NCBI GenBank assembly: GCA_002392325.1
Contig: DGGS01000038.1
Span: 1-5,630 of the forward strand
From: Bacteroidales bacterium UBA3868
Lineage (GTDB): Bacteria > Bacteroidota > Bacteroidia > Bacteroidales > WCHB1-69
Reading direction: 5' to 3'
DNA: 5,630 bases
Shown in pieces: positions 3,933-5,630 of this stretch. How positions within the stretch are numbered: the first letter of the stretch is position 1; every line of letters begins with the position of its first letter. The position numbers and the translations under genes are program-made. The notes under the pieces are model-generated. The model did no database searches, was not told where the DNA came from, and saw only the letters and a list, made by a program, of their open reading frames with translations.

Positions 3933-5630
3933 CTAATATTCCTTAATTCTTTGCTCAATCCTGATTACCTGATCTCGCAACCCGGTGGCTCGGTCAAAAT
4001 CCAAATCCTTGACCGCTTTCTCCATTTCTTTACGCAACTGCTTGGATTTCAGTTTCAATTGTTCCAAATTCAGCAAACGAATGTCATCCTCCGCCGCCAT
4101 TGATTCGGTTTGCTGCACCATCTTGTATCTCTTCCGGTCAATCTCGCCCTGCTTGGTCACGGCTTCGTCAATCTGGCCGGCCAAATACACCTCCTCGGAC
4201 TTCACCACGCCCTTGGGCACAATGTGGTGCTCTTCGTTGTAAGCCATCTGCTTGGCCCTCCGGCGGTTGGTTTCGTCCATCGTGGCCTGCATGGACTTCG
4301 TAACCTTGTTGGCATAGAAGATCACCTTGCCGTTCACATGGCGCGCCGCACGCCCCGCCGTCTGCGTAAGCGAACGCGTGTTGCGCAAAAACCCCTCCTT
4401 GTCGGCATCCATGATGGCCACCAAGGAGACTTCCGGCAAGTCCAAACCTTCACGCAGCAGATTCACGCCCACCAGCACATCAATGGCACCGAAGCGCAAA
4501 TCCTTCAAAATCTCCACACGGTCCAAGGTCTCCACATCCGAGTGGATATAGCACGACTTGATGCCGATGCGGATCAGGTAACTGTTCAACTCCTCAGCCA
4601 TGCGCTTGGTTAGCGTGGTCACCAGCACACGCTCACCACGATCGACGGTGTCTTCAATCTCCTCCAGCAAATCATCCACCTGATTCGTGGCAGGACGAAC
4701 CTCAATCACCGGGTCCAACAAACCTGTGGGGCGCACCACCTGCTCCACCACCACACCTCCTGACTGCTGCAACTCAAAATCCGCCGGAGTGGCACTCATG
4801 TAGATGGACTGCCCAATCATATTCTCAAACTCGTTGAACTTCAACGGACGGTTGTCCAAAGCCGCCGGCAAACGGAAACCGTAGTCCACCAGATTGATTT
4901 TGCGGGAGCGGTCGCCGCCATACATGGCCCCGATTTGGGGAACCGTGACATGGCTTTCATCCACCACCAGAATGAAATCATCGGGGAAGAAATCCAGAAT
5001 GCAGAACGGCCGTTGCCCTGGCTGGCGCTTGTCAAAGTAACGGGAGTAATTCTCAATGCCGGAGCAATAGCCCAGCTCTTTCATCATCTCCACATCGTAA
5101 TTCACCCGGTCCTCCAAACGCTTGGCTTCCAAGAACTTGCCAATGGAACGGAAATACTCAATCTGCTCGCCTAAATCAATCTTGATGTTGTCAATGGCCT
5201 CATTCAGCGATTGTTGCGTGGTGACAAAAATGCTGGCCGGATAAATGGTGATCTTATCCAATTTGTTGATTACCCCACCTGAAGAGGCCTCTATTTCAAA
5301 TATGGATTCAATCTCATCATCGAAAAATACGATTCTGAACGCATGTTCATTGTACGGCGGGAAAATGTCCACCGTATCGCCCTTCACGCGGAACTGGGAG
5401 GTTTGCAGATCCAGCTCGGTGCGGGAATACAAACTGTTGACAAACGCCAACAGCAGTTTATTGCGGTCAATCAGCATTCCCGTGTGCAAATGGATGACAT
5501 TGTTGGCGAAATCATCCGGGTTTCCGATACCGTAAATACAAGATACAGAGGCCACTACAATGATGTCGCGCCGACCGGAAAGCAGGGATGCCGTAGTATG
5601 CAGACGCAGTTTCTCAATCTCATCATTGAT
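3933..5630 (-). CDS. uvrB: UvrABC excision nuclease subunit B (UvrB), 5' end beyond the window
   Basis: UvrB is the damage-verifying helicase-like subunit of bacterial nucleotide excision repair: it is loaded by UvrA, then recruits UvrC for incision; it acts in the cytoplasm on DNA. The 565 visible residues align along their length with what I know of E. coli UvrB (673 aa). Seen in order: INDEIEKLRLHTTASLL (1-17), RRDIIVVASVSCIYGIGNP (20-38), LGYCSGIENYSRY (186-198), the Walker B / motif II box DESH (224-227), SATP (279-282), QVVRPTGLLDP (297-307), VTTLTKRMAEEL (337-348), LLREGLDLPEVSL and DADKEGFLR in motif V, and QTAGRAAR, motif VI (423-430). A C-terminal UVR domain for UvrC contact lies at about 522-563. 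About 110 N-terminal residues are outside the window, with the Walker A loop and the beta-hairpin. The frame is open to 5630, so the GTG at 5553-5555 is an internal Val codon, not the start. It ends with TAG at 3933-3935, convergent with the accessory genes. It appears intact in what is visible. Confidence 0.97.
   Translation of the reverse strand: MNDEIEKLRLHTTASLLSGRRDIIVVASVSCIYGIGNPDDFANNVIHLHTGMLIDRNKLLLAFVNSLYSRTELDLQTSQFRVKGDTVDIFPPYNEHAFRIVFFDDEIESIFEIEASSGGVINKLDKITIYPASIFVTTQQSLNEAIDNIKIDLGEQIEYFRSIGKFLEAKRLEDRVNYDVEMMKELGYCSGIENYSRYFDKRQPGQRPFCILDFFPDDFILVVDESHVTVPQIGAMYGGDRSRKINLVDYGFRLPAALDNRPLKFNEFENMIGQSIYMSATPADFELQQSGGVVVEQVVRPTGLLDPVIEVRPATNQVDDLLEEIEDTVDRGERVLVTTLTKRMAEELNSYLIRIGIKSCYIHSDVETLDRVEILKDLRFGAIDVLVGVNLLREGLDLPEVSLVAIMDADKEGFLRNTRSLTQTAGRAARHVNGKVIFYANKVTKSMQATMDETNRRRAKQMAYNEEHHIVPKGVVKSEEVYLAGQIDEAVTKQGEIDRKRYKMVQQTESMAAEDDIRLLNLEQLKLKSKQLRKEMEKAVKDLDFDRATGLRDQVIRIEQRIKEY

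Noticed and set aside
3985..5535. Several forward-strand ORFs (for example 4110-4613) opposite uvrB
   Set aside because: They lie wholly within the coding sequence of a conserved full-frame uvrB on the other strand and show no domain of their own.
5553..5555. GTG on the minus strand as the start of uvrB
   Set aside because: The frame stays open to the window edge and encodes conserved UvrB sequence upstream (RRDIIVV), so the true start is outside the window.

Overview
The window looks like Bacteroidota, most likely Bacteroidales. The evidence is: promoters with a TATCTTTG -7 box and no clear -35; A-rich leaders without a strong Shine-Dalgarno; secreted proteins ending in type IX secretion system (T9SS) sorting domains; and beta-helix surface proteins of a kind common in that order. 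No mobility gene, tRNA, rRNA or CRISPR array is visible.

Layout. The left two thirds (about 1-3690) is an accessory region read on the + strand. It holds a probable outer-membrane beta-barrel protein (110-799); a decayed T9SS cargo gene whose N-terminal piece and sorting domain are in different frames (812-1319); two divergent paralogous secreted beta-helix-like T9SS cargo proteins (1467-2369 and 2470-3411); and a second, shorter sorting-domain remnant (3569-3686). A non-coding stretch follows (3687-3932) with an orphan copy of the local promoter and leader, two adjacent hairpins and a third inverted repeat. The right third is a convergent housekeeping gene, uvrB, on the - strand (3933-5630). 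Its start lies beyond the right edge.

How the parts relate. The accessory genes carry a shared 5' module. A block of 117 bp running from the -7 box through the signal peptide is nearly the same before the beta-barrel gene and before the first beta-helix gene, and similarity stops at the predicted signal-peptide end, after which the mature proteins are unrelated. The leader part alone recurs before the second beta-helix gene with the same spacing to the ATG, and the promoter plus leader recurs as an orphan at 3711-3739. Degenerate TCTCACATC-type repeats precede several of these promoters. The two sorting-domain remnants are about 85 percent identical at DNA level. The first contains a perfect 28-bp palindrome, and homology with the second begins inside that palindrome. 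Together this suggests a locus where secreted-protein genes are gained, lost and re-fused between dispersed repeats. No known defence, metabolic or mobile system is recognisable. The T9SS machinery itself is not in the window.
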